Assembly: GCA_003218305.1 (NCBI GenBank)
Contig: QHMY01000082.1
Location: 1 to 42,267, forward strand
Reading direction: 5' to 3'
Source of the DNA: Verrucomicrobiota bacterium
Lineage (GTDB): Bacteria; Verrucomicrobiota; Verrucomicrobiia; Chthoniobacterales; UBA10450
Length of the DNA: 42,267 bases
Under the pieces are notes generated by a model. The model ran no database searches. It saw only the letters and a list, made by a program, of their open reading frames with translations, and had not been told where the DNA came from. The position numbers and the translations under genes are program-made. Below are positions 1 through 9,180 of the stretch, piece after piece. Numbering within the stretch: position 1 is the stretch's first letter; every line of letters starts with the position of its first letter.

Positions 1-2
1 TT

Positions 3-1316
3 CTGCTCGACCCCGTGCTCGAACTGCGGGGCTCAGCCGGGTTTGCCACCGTCGTGAACAACAACTGGAGAGACACCCAGGAGGCTGAGATTCAAGCCAC
101 CGGCATCGCCCCCGTCAATGATCTGGAATCAGCCATTGTCGCCACGTTGCCTCCCGGTTCTTACACCACCATTGTCAGAGGCAACGGGAATACGTCTGGC
201 GTTGGCCTGGTCGAAATCTACGATCTCAGTCAGGGACTCACGTCGAAACTGGCCAACCTGAGCACCCGCGCCATGGTCGGCACCGGCGAGAATATCGTCA
301 TTGCGGGATTCACCTTGAGCAACGCGGCTGGTGATGACTCGCTCATCGTCCGGGGCCTCGGCCCCAGCCTCGCTGCTGCTGGCGTGCCGGCTGTGCTGGC
401 TAATCCAGTCTTGGAGCTCCGGGACTGTCAGGGAACGCTTCTGTTCGCCAATGACGACTGGCAGGACGATCCGGCCCAGGCCGCCATCGTTACCGCCGCC
501 GGCCTCGCGCCTTCTAATAACCTCGAAGCCGCCATTGCCGCGACTCTGCCTCCGGGTCCCTACACCGTTCTGTTCTTTGGCCAAAACAACGGCACCGGCA
601 TCGGCTTGATTGAAGTGTACGACCGCGGCACTAACGTTCCGAACGGCCCGGTGCTCCCGCACAGACCGCCCTGCGCGCCACCACCGCCGCCGATTACTCC
701 AACACCCACGCCCACCCCGATCCCCGTCCCGAGCCCAAGTCCTACCGGCCCCTGCCTCGAGAATTTTGACGGCGTAAACGCCCCTGGTCTGCCCGCTGGT
801 TGGACGGCCACGAATGCTGTCGGACCGACTCCGCTCTGGGTCACCTCGCCCACCACCCCGGATACCGCTCCGAATGATGCGGTAGTCAAAGATCCCGCCG
901 AAGTCAGCGACAAACGTCTCGACACGCGCAACATCATCGTTAATTCGCCTGCAGCTCAGTTGAGTTTCCGCAACAACTTCAGTCTTCAGGACACCTTTGA
1001 TGGCGGAGTGCTGGAGGTTTCGTCACCCAATATTGCCGGCGGAGCATTTACCGATGTCACGAACGCGGCAGTCGGCGGCAGCTTCGTCACCGGCGGTTAT
1101 ACCGGCCCGCTTAACAACACGCTCGGCAATCCGCTCGGCGGCCGAATGGCCTGGTCGGGCAATTCCGGTGGGTATATCAACACCGTGGTCAACCTCGGCC
1201 CGAACGTCGTTGGGCGGACGATCAAGCTCCGCTTCCGCCTCGGGACCGATCAAGCCATCGAAGTGGGCGCCTGGCGCATCGACTCCATCGCCATCACCGG
1301 CGCCGCCTGCCCCTAA
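3..1316 (+). CDS. Secreted/surface modular repeat protein, 5' end cut by window edge
   Basis: Frame stays open upstream of the listed ATG (reads LLDPVLELRGSAG, the same motif as NPVLELRDCQG later in the protein). Contains about 120-aa repeats (NLSTRAMVGTGENIVIAGFTLS...RGLGPSLAA...LELRD...DDWQD...LAPSNNLEAAIAATLPPGPYTVLFFG...GLIEVYD), a Pro/Thr-rich linker and a C-terminal beta-rich domain. Confidence 0.8.
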   Translation: MLDPVLELRGSAGFATVVNNNWRDTQEAEIQATGIAPVNDLESAIVATLPPGSYTTIVRGNGNTSGVGLVEIYDLSQGLTSKLANLSTRAMVGTGENIVIAGFTLSNAAGDDSLIVRGLGPSLAAAGVPAVLANPVLELRDCQGTLLFANDDWQDDPAQAAIVTAAGLAPSNNLEAAIAATLPPGPYTVLFFGQNNGTGIGLIEVYDRGTNVPNGPVLPHRPPCAPPPPPITPTPTPTPIPVPSPSPTGPCLENFDGVNAPGLPAGWTATNAVGPTPLWVTSPTTPDTAPNDAVVKDPAEVSDKRLDTRNIIVNSPAAQLSFRNNFSLQDTFDGGVLEVSSPNIAGGAFTDVTNAAVGGSFVTGGYTGPLNNTLGNPLGGRMAWSGNSGGYINTVVNLGPNVVGRTIKLRFRLGTDQAIEVGAWRIDSIAITGAACP

Positions 1317-1322
1317 TCCCCT

Positions 1323-1365
1323 CGTAATCGTGCTCCTGCTCGTGCTCGTGCTCGTGCTCGATCCC
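1323..1365. repeat. GCTCGT hexamer repeat tract
   Basis: CGTAATCGTGCTCCTGCTCGTGCTCGTGCTCGTGCTCGATCCC immediately after the stop codon of the first CDS. Confidence 0.8.
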
Positions 1366-1432
1366 TAAAGCCCGGTCGATCCTGATTTCCTCCTGCTCTT
1401 GATCCTGATTCTGCTCCTGATTCTTCTCCAAC

Positions 1433-1485
1433 GAATCGAACACGAGCTCGCCACGGCGAGTCCGTCCTTTGGCGGACATGAGCAC
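1433..1485 (-). repeat. Interspersed palindromic repeat, copy 1 (inverted relative to copy 2 at 6015-6067)
   Basis: Reverse complement GTGCTCATGTCCGCCAAAGGACGGACTCGCCGTGGCGAGCTCGTGTTCGATTC matches 6015-6067 at 48 of 53 positions by eye; internal stem CTCGCC-GT-GGCGAG. Confidence 0.85.
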
Positions 1486-1528
1486 TTCCGCCGACCGGCG
1501 TGCCGACTAGCGTTGGCTTGGGTTCGGA

Positions 1529-2464
1529 TTAAAACGCGAGCTGCGCCCCGAAAATCAAGCTCGGCGTCACCACATTGTATTGGCGCGCGCCGACACTCGA
1601 GAAGTTGCCGATATAAGAGGCAGTCGCCGCCAGCACCAAATATTGAGTCGGCATCCAGCTCACCGACGCACCCACCGTCACATTGAAATCGTCCCGGTCG
1701 CCCGCTGGATCATGCGTGTAATGCTGCACCTCGGGCCGGGTGAATCCGCTCAACTGAACCGTTTCGGAAAGATTATAGATGGCGAGGAAATTGAAATAGC
1801 CGGCGAAACGATCGGACACTGAAGGATCGCCGTGCCGCCAGTAGGTGCCGCCCGTGATCCCGAGATTGACCGGAGTGCTGCCCAGCGGCATCAGGTGAGT
1901 GACACTGGCGTTCAGAAATCCGTACCGGTAAAACTCATCGACGGAGGAATGCGGTGCGGTCAGCCGGCTTAGCGAGTAGGAAGTATTGCAAAACCACGTG
2001 TCGTTTGCGTTGAGGTCGTACTTCAAGTCGAGAAGCAAAGTCTGTGAATTGAAATCCAACGAGCCGAATTCGCCGTAGCGAAACCAGTTCTGATCGAAGA
2101 CCAGCGTCGGGGTGAAGTTCCGGGTGGCATAAGGCACGAACGCGGCCCCGACCCGGCCGTTCCAATAAAAATCGCTCTGCTCGCCGTCCGGAACCAGAAA
2201 GGCGTTGCTGGTGAAATTGAGTGATTGCGTGGTGAAGAAGGTAAACATTTTCGGCCTCGGCTGGCGTGAGACCAGGCTGATATCGCCCAGCTCGGAATCG
2301 GAAATGGCCTCCGGTTGTTCCTCATTGTTCAACACATTTTGCTGCCGCGCCCTGGCCTGCTGCTGCGTTTCCACCCGCACGTCCTGGGCGAAACTCTGCG
2401 CCACGGCCAGGAACGAACCGAGGAGCAGAAAAGCTGTTCGATTATGCCAGATGGTGAAGCTCAT
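1529..2464 (-). CDS. Putative outer-membrane beta-barrel protein
   Basis: 311 aa, signal peptide (AFLLLGSFLAVAQSFAQ), alternating aromatic/polar strands, terminal Phe (SLIFGAQLAF). Confidence 0.65.
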   Translation of the reverse strand: MSFTIWHNRTAFLLLGSFLAVAQSFAQDVRVETQQQARARQQNVLNNEEQPEAISDSELGDISLVSRQPRPKMFTFFTTQSLNFTSNAFLVPDGEQSDFYWNGRVGAAFVPYATRNFTPTLVFDQNWFRYGEFGSLDFNSQTLLLDLKYDLNANDTWFCNTSYSLSRLTAPHSSVDEFYRYGFLNASVTHLMPLGSTPVNLGITGGTYWRHGDPSVSDRFAGYFNFLAIYNLSETVQLSGFTRPEVQHYTHDPAGDRDDFNVTVGASVSWMPTQYLVLAATASYIGNFSSVGARQYNVVTPSLIFGAQLAF

Positions 2465-2487
2465 CGTCGGTTTGGGCGAGGTTCCAA

Positions 2488-3804
2488 TTAACGGCCGGGA
2501 AATTGAACAACCACCGAGTTGCTGTTCTGCCCGACCGCCAGCGCTCCGCTAATTACCTGCACTTGCCCATTGTAAAAGACCCGGAGAGTAAAGGGATCGC
2601 TCCCATTCGGAGAATTAAAATTGTTCACGAAAAACGTGTAGAGACCCGCGAGAGGAATTCCGTTGATCGAGATGTTTTCCACTCTCGTTCTCGGCGGAAT
2701 GTCGATCGTGCCCCCGCGGTTATCGTGGTCCAGCAGGGCGAGGGCGCGGCCGTTGTTGAACCTGACGGAGACGTTGCTGAAAGAAACAACCTGCCCCGTG
2801 GGCAGGGTGAGATACAAATCGAGGTCGGCTGAAGTATTCCAGATCAGTTGGGCCTGGATGATGCCGGTGCTGCCGACCGGAAGAATTCCATTAGGATTCT
2901 TGGTCTGAAGCTGCGCCACGGTATCGAGCGGAACCACCTGCCCGACCAAGGCCATGTTAATCGGTCCTGAGGACACTCTGACGTTTGTCTGGTCGACGAA
3001 GCCATGGCGGGCATCGGCTTCGTATTGGGCGATCGCCTGGTTCACCTCGACCGCGTTTGGCAACGGCGCGTTGAACCCCTTGATCAGCGGCGAAGTCTTG
3101 ACGAAGCGCGGAATGTCGAACTGGACCACGCGCGGCATCCCATCCGGCCGGGCAATCAGCATCTCCCCGGCACCAAGCCGGAACGGGGTGGTGTGCTCGT
3201 GGCCGGAACTATCGGTCCAGCGCGATCCGCCATGGATCTTTCCTTCGAGCATGCCGACAATCGTCGTCGTTCCTTTGCCCTTGGAATGACCGGTGCCCTG
3301 TACCGGCGCGGTCGAGATAAAGCCGGTCGAGCCGGTGATCGCGCCGGATATTGCCCCGGATTGAAGCTGGATCGGCCCCGAATTCTTCGGCTTGGAGAAG
3401 AGCACCGCGCCTCTGGTGAAATGCATCGCCCGTGCCGCCGCGTCGAAGGAGAAAATCGAGTTCGATCCAAGACGCGCCAGGGTGAGATCAGCGAACTCGA
3501 GTTCAGCGCGCGATTCCGTTCCGGTCCGCACCACGTTGTCTGGTTGTACCACCGCGCCTTGCGCGGCCGGGCGCGCTTCGGCCGAGAGGTTGGGCGCGAG
3601 GGTGACCACATTATGTTTCTCGCGTACCACCGCCTGCGATAGATCCGCTCCCTGCGCCAGGCTGGCCACGGAGAGGGAACTCGCCACCATTAGAAACGAC
3701 AACCCCCGCTGGGGGGAGCGAAAGATCGAAAGGCGGGCGATAGCCCACCGGCAGGGCCCAGTAAACATGGCCCTAATGGCACCTTGCCCCCCCGGGTTAG
3801 TCAA
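2488..3804 (-). CDS. FecR-domain secreted protein with DUF2135-like C-terminal domain
   Basis: FecR-like core (VVQPDNVVRTGTESRAELEFADLTLARLGSNSIFSFDAAARAMHFTRGAVLFSKPK); C-terminal LIWNTSADLDLYLTLPTGQVVSF...LDHDNRGG...GLYTFFVNNF. Exact start uncertain. Confidence 0.75.
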   Translation of the reverse strand: MTNPGGQGAIRAMFTGPCRWAIARLSIFRSPQRGLSFLMVASSLSVASLAQGADLSQAVVREKHNVVTLAPNLSAEARPAAQGAVVQPDNVVRTGTESRAELEFADLTLARLGSNSIFSFDAAARAMHFTRGAVLFSKPKNSGPIQLQSGAISGAITGSTGFISTAPVQGTGHSKGKGTTTIVGMLEGKIHGGSRWTDSSGHEHTTPFRLGAGEMLIARPDGMPRVVQFDIPRFVKTSPLIKGFNAPLPNAVEVNQAIAQYEADARHGFVDQTNVRVSSGPINMALVGQVVPLDTVAQLQTKNPNGILPVGSTGIIQAQLIWNTSADLDLYLTLPTGQVVSFSNVSVRFNNGRALALLDHDNRGGTIDIPPRTRVENISINGIPLAGLYTFFVNNFNSPNGSDPFTLRVFYNGQVQVISGALAVGQNSNSVVVQFPGR

Positions 3805-3862
3805 GTTCTTTCCTATGATAAAAGGTTCGCGTTCCTGATCGCGCGTCCGCTATCAAAGGCAG

Positions 3863-6001
3863 GTGCGCATCTTACGCTCCCGGCGTTTCGTCCACGCGGC
3901 GATCGCGCTCGCGGTTTTCCTCGTCGTTGCCGGCCTCTACCGCTTGGAAACCGCCCACCGCGGCACCCGCATCCTGTTAGACCTGGAAAACGGCTTCCGC
4001 GACAGCATCCTCACCGTCGGTGGCCGCCATAATCCCGTCGACCCCAGGCTCGTCTTCCTCGGGATCGACAACGCCTCCCGATCATTGACCAGCCTCGATC
4101 TCCAAAATCGCGACCTCGCACCCGACAGCGCCGAGTATCGCGCGTTATCGCTGATGCTCGAGCCCTGGCCCTGGTCGCGCGAGGTCTATGCGCTCCTCTG
4201 CGAACGTTTGCTGACGGCCGGCGCGCGTGCCGTGGTCTTCGATATCAGTTTCCCGACCCCTAACCGCGGCGACGACGCCCTCCAGGAGGTCATTCGCCGT
4301 TTTCCCGACCGGATCGTGCTCGGCAGCAATCTGGTCCTGGAAACGATCGGACCCGGACAACAGGCTTGGACCTGGAGCATTCCGTCCACCAGCATTCTTC
4401 CCGACTCGTCTCCCGAACATCCATCAGTCGGCTACGTAGTTTTCAATTTCTGGGAATTTGATGCGGTTATCCGGCGTGCCCAATATCAGGCCACGCTCGA
4501 GCAGTTGCAGGGGCTTGCGCCCTCTAATGAGCAGGCGAAAACCGCGCCCGCCTCTCTCGGATTTCGCGCCGCCAGCAAGCTGGCTCCGGTCCAGCTCGAC
4601 CACCCTTTTCAACCCAAACTGTTTCGCTTCACCGGCCCGCCTTACACCTACCCGGCCATTCCCGTTTACCAGGTCTTTACTTACTGGAAGCAAAACTTCG
4701 ACGACGGCGCGGCCTTTAAGGACAAGGTCGTTATGGTCGGCGCGGCCGGAAGCATCTTTCAGGATGAGAAGATAACTCCGTTCGGCCTGATGCCTGGGCC
4801 TGAACTGCATTTGAACGTAATCAACGCTCTTCTGCGCAATGCGTTCCTTCGGGAAATCCCTCCCTGGGCCAGCGACCTTCTCATCGCCTGCGCCGTCCTC
4901 GCCGCCTGGGGCCTCACCGTTCTCGTCCGCAAGACCTGGGTCCGCTTCGCCGCCTTCTTTCTCTTGGTCATCGCCTACCTGGTTGCCGTCAGGATTGTTC
5001 ACGACCGCGCCGACACCATCCTTCTCGCGATCCCTCCCGTCCTGGCGTTCGCGATCGCCGGGCTCGTCTCCTTTATCTACGATTTCACCCACGAAACCCT
5101 CGAGAAACTCCGAATCCGCCGCACCCTCGAGGCCTACGTGTCGAAGGACGTCGTGCGCGAAGTGCTTGATAACCCGGAGAGCTATCTCAGCAAACTCGGC
5201 GGCGAACGCGAGAGGGTCGCGCTCATCATGACCGACCTGCGCGGTTTCACCACCATGTCGGAAGAGATGGACTCGACCCAGCTGGTCGCCCAGCTCAACG
5301 AATATCTCTCCATCATGGTCGACGACATCTTCTCCCGGCGCGGCTCCGTCGATAAATTCATCGGCGACGCCATCCTGGCCGTCTGGGGCCACGTCAAAAG
5401 CGAAGGTCCCGCGCAGGATGCCACCCTGGCGGTCGAAGCCGCTTTGCTCATGCGAGAGAGCCTCCGCCGCTTGAACGCCGATTGGGAAACTCGCGGACTG
5501 AAATCCTTTCACATGGGGATTGGGGTAAACTACGGCGAAGTCATCTTCGGCAATATCGGATCGTCCCGAAAGATGGAGCCGACTGTCATTGGCGACGCCG
5601 TCAATACCGCGTCGCGTCTCGAAGGACTCACGAAAGACTACGGTCGCGACCTGCTCATCGGTGAAGCCGCCGCCGATCTGATCGGCCAATCTTTCAAACT
5701 CCAGTTCGTCGACAAGGTCACGATGAAAGGGAAAACCAAACCGCTCCGGATTTACTCAGTCGTTTCCCGCGGCGACGAACCGGTCGATCCAAAGATGACC
5801 GCTTATCTCGAAGCCTACAACCTGGCCCACGCCAGCTATTCCGCTGGCAACTTCAAGGAAGCGAAATCTCTATTCGAGAATTGTCTGCCCCACTCACCCG
5901 ACGATGCGCTGGTCCGGATGTACATCGACCGTTGCGCCACCCTGATCGACCGCCCCTCCGAAGGCGCCTGGACCGGCGTTCATATCGCCGACCACAAATA
6001 A
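3863..6001 (+). CDS. CHASE2 domain-containing class III adenylate/guanylate cyclase
   Basis: GTG start; N-terminal TM, CHASE2-like periplasmic domain, TM cluster, then cyclase domain: MTDLRGFTTMSEEM, DKFIGDAILAVWG, PTVIGDAVNTASRLE, VTMKGKTKPLRIYSV. Metal Asp, Lys/Thr specificity and Asn/Arg residues are present. Confidence 0.93.
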   Translation: MRILRSRRFVHAAIALAVFLVVAGLYRLETAHRGTRILLDLENGFRDSILTVGGRHNPVDPRLVFLGIDNASRSLTSLDLQNRDLAPDSAEYRALSLMLEPWPWSREVYALLCERLLTAGARAVVFDISFPTPNRGDDALQEVIRRFPDRIVLGSNLVLETIGPGQQAWTWSIPSTSILPDSSPEHPSVGYVVFNFWEFDAVIRRAQYQATLEQLQGLAPSNEQAKTAPASLGFRAASKLAPVQLDHPFQPKLFRFTGPPYTYPAIPVYQVFTYWKQNFDDGAAFKDKVVMVGAAGSIFQDEKITPFGLMPGPELHLNVINALLRNAFLREIPPWASDLLIACAVLAAWGLTVLVRKTWVRFAAFFLLVIAYLVAVRIVHDRADTILLAIPPVLAFAIAGLVSFIYDFTHETLEKLRIRRTLEAYVSKDVVREVLDNPESYLSKLGGERERVALIMTDLRGFTTMSEEMDSTQLVAQLNEYLSIMVDDIFSRRGSVDKFIGDAILAVWGHVKSEGPAQDATLAVEAALLMRESLRRLNADWETRGLKSFHMGIGVNYGEVIFGNIGSSRKMEPTVIGDAVNTASRLEGLTKDYGRDLLIGEAAADLIGQSFKLQFVDKVTMKGKTKPLRIYSVVSRGDEPVDPKMTAYLEAYNLAHASYSAGNFKEAKSLFENCLPHSPDDALVRMYIDRCATLIDRPSEGAWTGVHIADHK

Positions 6002-6014
6002 CCCCCTCGTTTTC

Positions 6015-6067
6015 GTGCTCATGTCCGCCAAAGGACGGACTCGCCGCTGCGAGCTCGTAATCGAGTC
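6015..6067 (+). repeat. Interspersed palindromic repeat, copy 2
   Basis: GTGCTCATGTCCGCCAAAGGACGGACTCGCCGCTGCGAGCTCGTAATCGAGTC; first 32 nt identical to reverse-complement copy at 1433-1485. Confidence 0.85.
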
Positions 6068-6105
6068 TTGATAAAGCAGTCGGCTTCCTACAGGTTCGCC
6101 GGAAT

Positions 6106-9078
6106 ATGTTCCATTCCCTCAAGCGACAAGTCGCCCACTTTTTGTTCAACCTTATACTTGCGGTGATAGCGCTGAACGCGGTGGACGCCCAAAGTGTGCT
6201 TATCCCGAGTACGACGCGCCGAGATCTGGTTTTCGATTTTGCCGGCCAAAATCTCTACATCTCAAACAACACCGGCATCGTCCAAACCTTCAACCTTGCG
6301 ACGCTCACCTTCGGAACCAGCTACAATCTTGGCGGTTCATTGAACGGGCTGGATATTGCGCGCGATAATTCATTCCTCCTGGTTGCGCAAAACACTACCA
6401 GCGGCAATCAGGGAACGTTTCACAAAGTGGCCCTGCCTGCCGGAACAGTAACCAATATCAATTATACGCGTGCATCTGGCGAGACGGGAGCCTGGGATGT
6501 GGCGATCGCTTCAAACGGCTTGGCTCTGGTTACGACGCAATTCGGTGGCTCTGGCTCGGTTCCCCTCCGCCAGATTGATTTGGCATCCAATGTCATCACC
6601 ACCCGGGCAGACAAACCGATGGTGCAGCAGAATACGCACATTCATCGCGGCGGGGACGGAACGCGTTTTTTCTTCCTGGAAAGCAATATCTCCAGCGGGC
6701 CGATCTTTACCTACAGCGCCACCAGCAACACCTTCGGACCAACTACTTCCACGAACACGTTCTTGAGCAATGTCGGCGCGGCCGTAAATCGGGACGGCAG
6801 CCTCATCGCCTTCCGGACCTTTAACAGCATGGGATCTTTGAGCACGGCTCCGAGCTTCAATTATGTTCGCAGCTTTAACGGAATAGATGGAGGAGTCGCC
6901 TTCAGCGCAACCTCCGATACCTTTTTCGGCGTCAACACTGCGACCGACCAGATCGTCGCCTATAGCACTCAAACGTTTGCGGAATTATTCCGCCTTAACA
7001 TTGGCGAAGACATGCCTTCCGGCTCCACCGACTTTGGGACTGGAACGTTAGTGGCCAGCGCGGACGGCAACTGGTTGGCTTTGGAAACGCCGGCGGGCAT
7101 CCGCCTGTTCCAACTCTCAGCACCGTTCCCGACTCCTACCCCCACGCCGACACCCACTGCCACTCCCCCCGTTACCCCCACGCCCAGCCCGGGTGTCCCT
7201 CTTCTTCTGCCCAGCACCACCCGCCGCGATGTGGTCTTTGATTTCGCCGAACAAAATCTCTACATCACAAACTCGACAGGCATCGTTCAGACTTTCAACC
7301 TTTCGACTCTGACCTTTGGAACGAGCTATAATCTGGGCGGTTCTCTCAACGGACTGGATGTCGCTCGTGATAATTCGTTCGTGCTCGTTGCCCAAGGCGC
7401 CAACGGCCCCGCTCAGGGAACTTTTCAGAGAGTTGATTTGCCATCGGGATCGATCACAAATATCAACTACACCCGACAGTTTGAAGCGGGGGCCTGGGAT
7501 GCAGGGATTGCGGAAAACGGCTTAGCTTTGGTTACCACGCAATCCGCGGGCTCTGGCTCGGTTCCGTTTCGTCAGATTAATCTGACGACGAACGCCATCG
7601 CCGTTCGCTCGGACCGGCCATCGGTGAGCCAGAACAGCCAGATCCACCGCAGCACGGACGGCACGCGGCTTCTCGTGATGGAGAGCGGTATTTCCAACGG
7701 GCCGATTTTTACCTATAGCTCTGGCAGCAACACCTTCGGGCCCACTTTCAACACTCAAGATTTTGTGAGCAACGGGGCCGTGAGCCGGAATGGCAGCCTG
7801 GTTGCCTATCGGATCTTTAACAACCCTGCATCCTTAAGGACCGCGCCGGATCTCAATCTGGTGCGAACCTTCCCCGCCATAGATGGGGGGGTCGCATTCG
7901 ATGCGACCAATGACGTGCTGTACGGCGTCAACAGCTCCACCGACGAGATTATTGCTTACAGCACGCAAACATTTGCGGAATTGTTCCGCATCACCATCGG
8001 CGAAAACATGCCTTCCGGCATAACCACATTCGGGATCGGGCCAATGGTGGCGAGCGCGAGTGGCCACTGGCTGGCTTTGCAAACCCCGTTGGGTATCCGC
8101 CTGTTCCACATTCTTGCGCCTATTCCAACTCCTACCCCTGTAGTTCCCACACCGACGCCCACACCTACGGCATCGCCCACCCCTACCGCAAGCGCCACGC
8201 CTCCCGCTACGCCCACCCCTACCGCCACAGCAACTGCCACGGCGACTGCCACTGCCACTGGAACTCCCACTGCCACCGCCACACCTACCTCAACTCCCGG
8301 GCACCTGGGCAACATCTCCACGCGGCTGCGAGTCGAGACGGCTGAAAACGTTATGATCGGCGGCTTTATCATCACCGGCACTCAGCCTAAGAAAGTCATC
8401 GTTCGCGCGATCGGCCCATCTCTAACCGGGCTGGGCATTCCCGGCGCACTGGAAAACCCGATCTTGGAGTTGTACGACTCCTCGCAATTGGTCGCGTCAA
8501 ACGACAATTGGATGGATGCGCCCAACCAGCAGGAAATAATCGCTAGCGGCGTGGCGCCGACCAACGACTTCGAATCCGCCATTCTGATGACGTTACCGGC
8601 CAACAACGCGGGTTACACCGCCATTGTGCGCGGAGTAAATCAAGGCACAGGCGTTGGAACTGTAGAAGCGTATGACCTGGACGGCACCGTAAACTCCAGA
8701 TTGGCAAACATTTCCACCCGTGGCCAGGTCCAGACTGGGGAGAATGTGATGATCGGCGGGTTTATTGTGGTGGGCAGCACCCCGAGCCGAGTGGTCGTAC
8801 GAGCGATCGGGCCGTCGTTGAGCTCAGTCCCGAATCGGCTCGCTAATCCCACCTTGGAATTGCGCGATGCCAACGCCGCGTTGCTCCAATCGAACGACGA
8901 CTGGATGGACGCGCCCAATCGCCAGGAGATCATCGATAGCACGCTGGCGCCGAGCAACGACCTAGAATCGGCTATTCTGATGACGCTGCCAGCCAACAAC
9001 TCGGCGTACACCGCGATTGTGCGAGGGGTCAATGGCACGACGGGTGTGGCCTTGGTGGAAGTGTACTCGTTGCCATAA
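6106..9078 (+). CDS. Large secreted repeat protein: two duplicated propeller-like domains, TP-rich linkers, two copies of the repeat module also in the first CDS
   Basis: 990 aa; internal duplication IPSTTRRDLVFDFAGQNLYISNNTGIVQTFNLATLTFGTSYNLGGSLNGLDIARDNSF vs LPSTTRRDVVFDFAEQNLYITNSTGIVQTFNLSTLTFGTSYNLGGSLNGLDVARDNSF; PTPTPT linkers; two NISTR...TAENVMIGGFII...VRAIGPSL modules. Confidence 0.85.
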   Translation: MFHSLKRQVAHFLFNLILAVIALNAVDAQSVLIPSTTRRDLVFDFAGQNLYISNNTGIVQTFNLATLTFGTSYNLGGSLNGLDIARDNSFLLVAQNTTSGNQGTFHKVALPAGTVTNINYTRASGETGAWDVAIASNGLALVTTQFGGSGSVPLRQIDLASNVITTRADKPMVQQNTHIHRGGDGTRFFFLESNISSGPIFTYSATSNTFGPTTSTNTFLSNVGAAVNRDGSLIAFRTFNSMGSLSTAPSFNYVRSFNGIDGGVAFSATSDTFFGVNTATDQIVAYSTQTFAELFRLNIGEDMPSGSTDFGTGTLVASADGNWLALETPAGIRLFQLSAPFPTPTPTPTPTATPPVTPTPSPGVPLLLPSTTRRDVVFDFAEQNLYITNSTGIVQTFNLSTLTFGTSYNLGGSLNGLDVARDNSFVLVAQGANGPAQGTFQRVDLPSGSITNINYTRQFEAGAWDAGIAENGLALVTTQSAGSGSVPFRQINLTTNAIAVRSDRPSVSQNSQIHRSTDGTRLLVMESGISNGPIFTYSSGSNTFGPTFNTQDFVSNGAVSRNGSLVAYRIFNNPASLRTAPDLNLVRTFPAIDGGVAFDATNDVLYGVNSSTDEIIAYSTQTFAELFRITIGENMPSGITTFGIGPMVASASGHWLALQTPLGIRLFHILAPIPTPTPVVPTPTPTPTASPTPTASATPPATPTPTATATATATATATGTPTATATPTSTPGHLGNISTRLRVETAENVMIGGFIITGTQPKKVIVRAIGPSLTGLGIPGALENPILELYDSSQLVASNDNWMDAPNQQEIIASGVAPTNDFESAILMTLPANNAGYTAIVRGVNQGTGVGTVEAYDLDGTVNSRLANISTRGQVQTGENVMIGGFIVVGSTPSRVVVRAIGPSLSSVPNRLANPTLELRDANAALLQSNDDWMDAPNRQEIIDSTLAPSNDLESAILMTLPANNSAYTAIVRGVNGTTGVALVEVYSLP
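8120..8305 (+). repeat. Low-complexity Pro/Thr/Ala-Thr coding linker
   Basis: Runs of CCNACN / GCNACN codons encoding TPTPTPTASPTPTASATPPATPTPTATATATATATATGTPTATATPTSTP. Confidence 0.85.
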
Positions 9079-9180
9079 AAACCCTTGCCTGTTACGCCGT
9101 TTCGGCTTGTCGACATCTGAATCAAAGCGGTCGTTGGCCCAGAAGGTCAGTTGATATTGGGGAGGCGGTTCCACCTTTTT

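Noticed and set aside
1323-1365. Possible CRISPR-like or direct-repeat array from GCTCGT units
   Set aside because: Units are contiguous 6-mers without spacers; better described as a simple tandem repeat.
1294-1485. 63-aa minus ORF with EHEHEHEQEHD
   Set aside because: Translation of the hexamer repeat; not a credible gene.
4424-5689. 421-aa antisense ORF opposite the CHASE2-cyclase
   Set aside because: Charged, low-information composition typical of antisense frames in GC-rich genes; the plus-strand cyclase is clearly the real gene.
8120-8305. Repeat array in the 990-aa gene
   Set aside because: It is in-frame TP/TA linker coding sequence, not a CRISPR or structural repeat.
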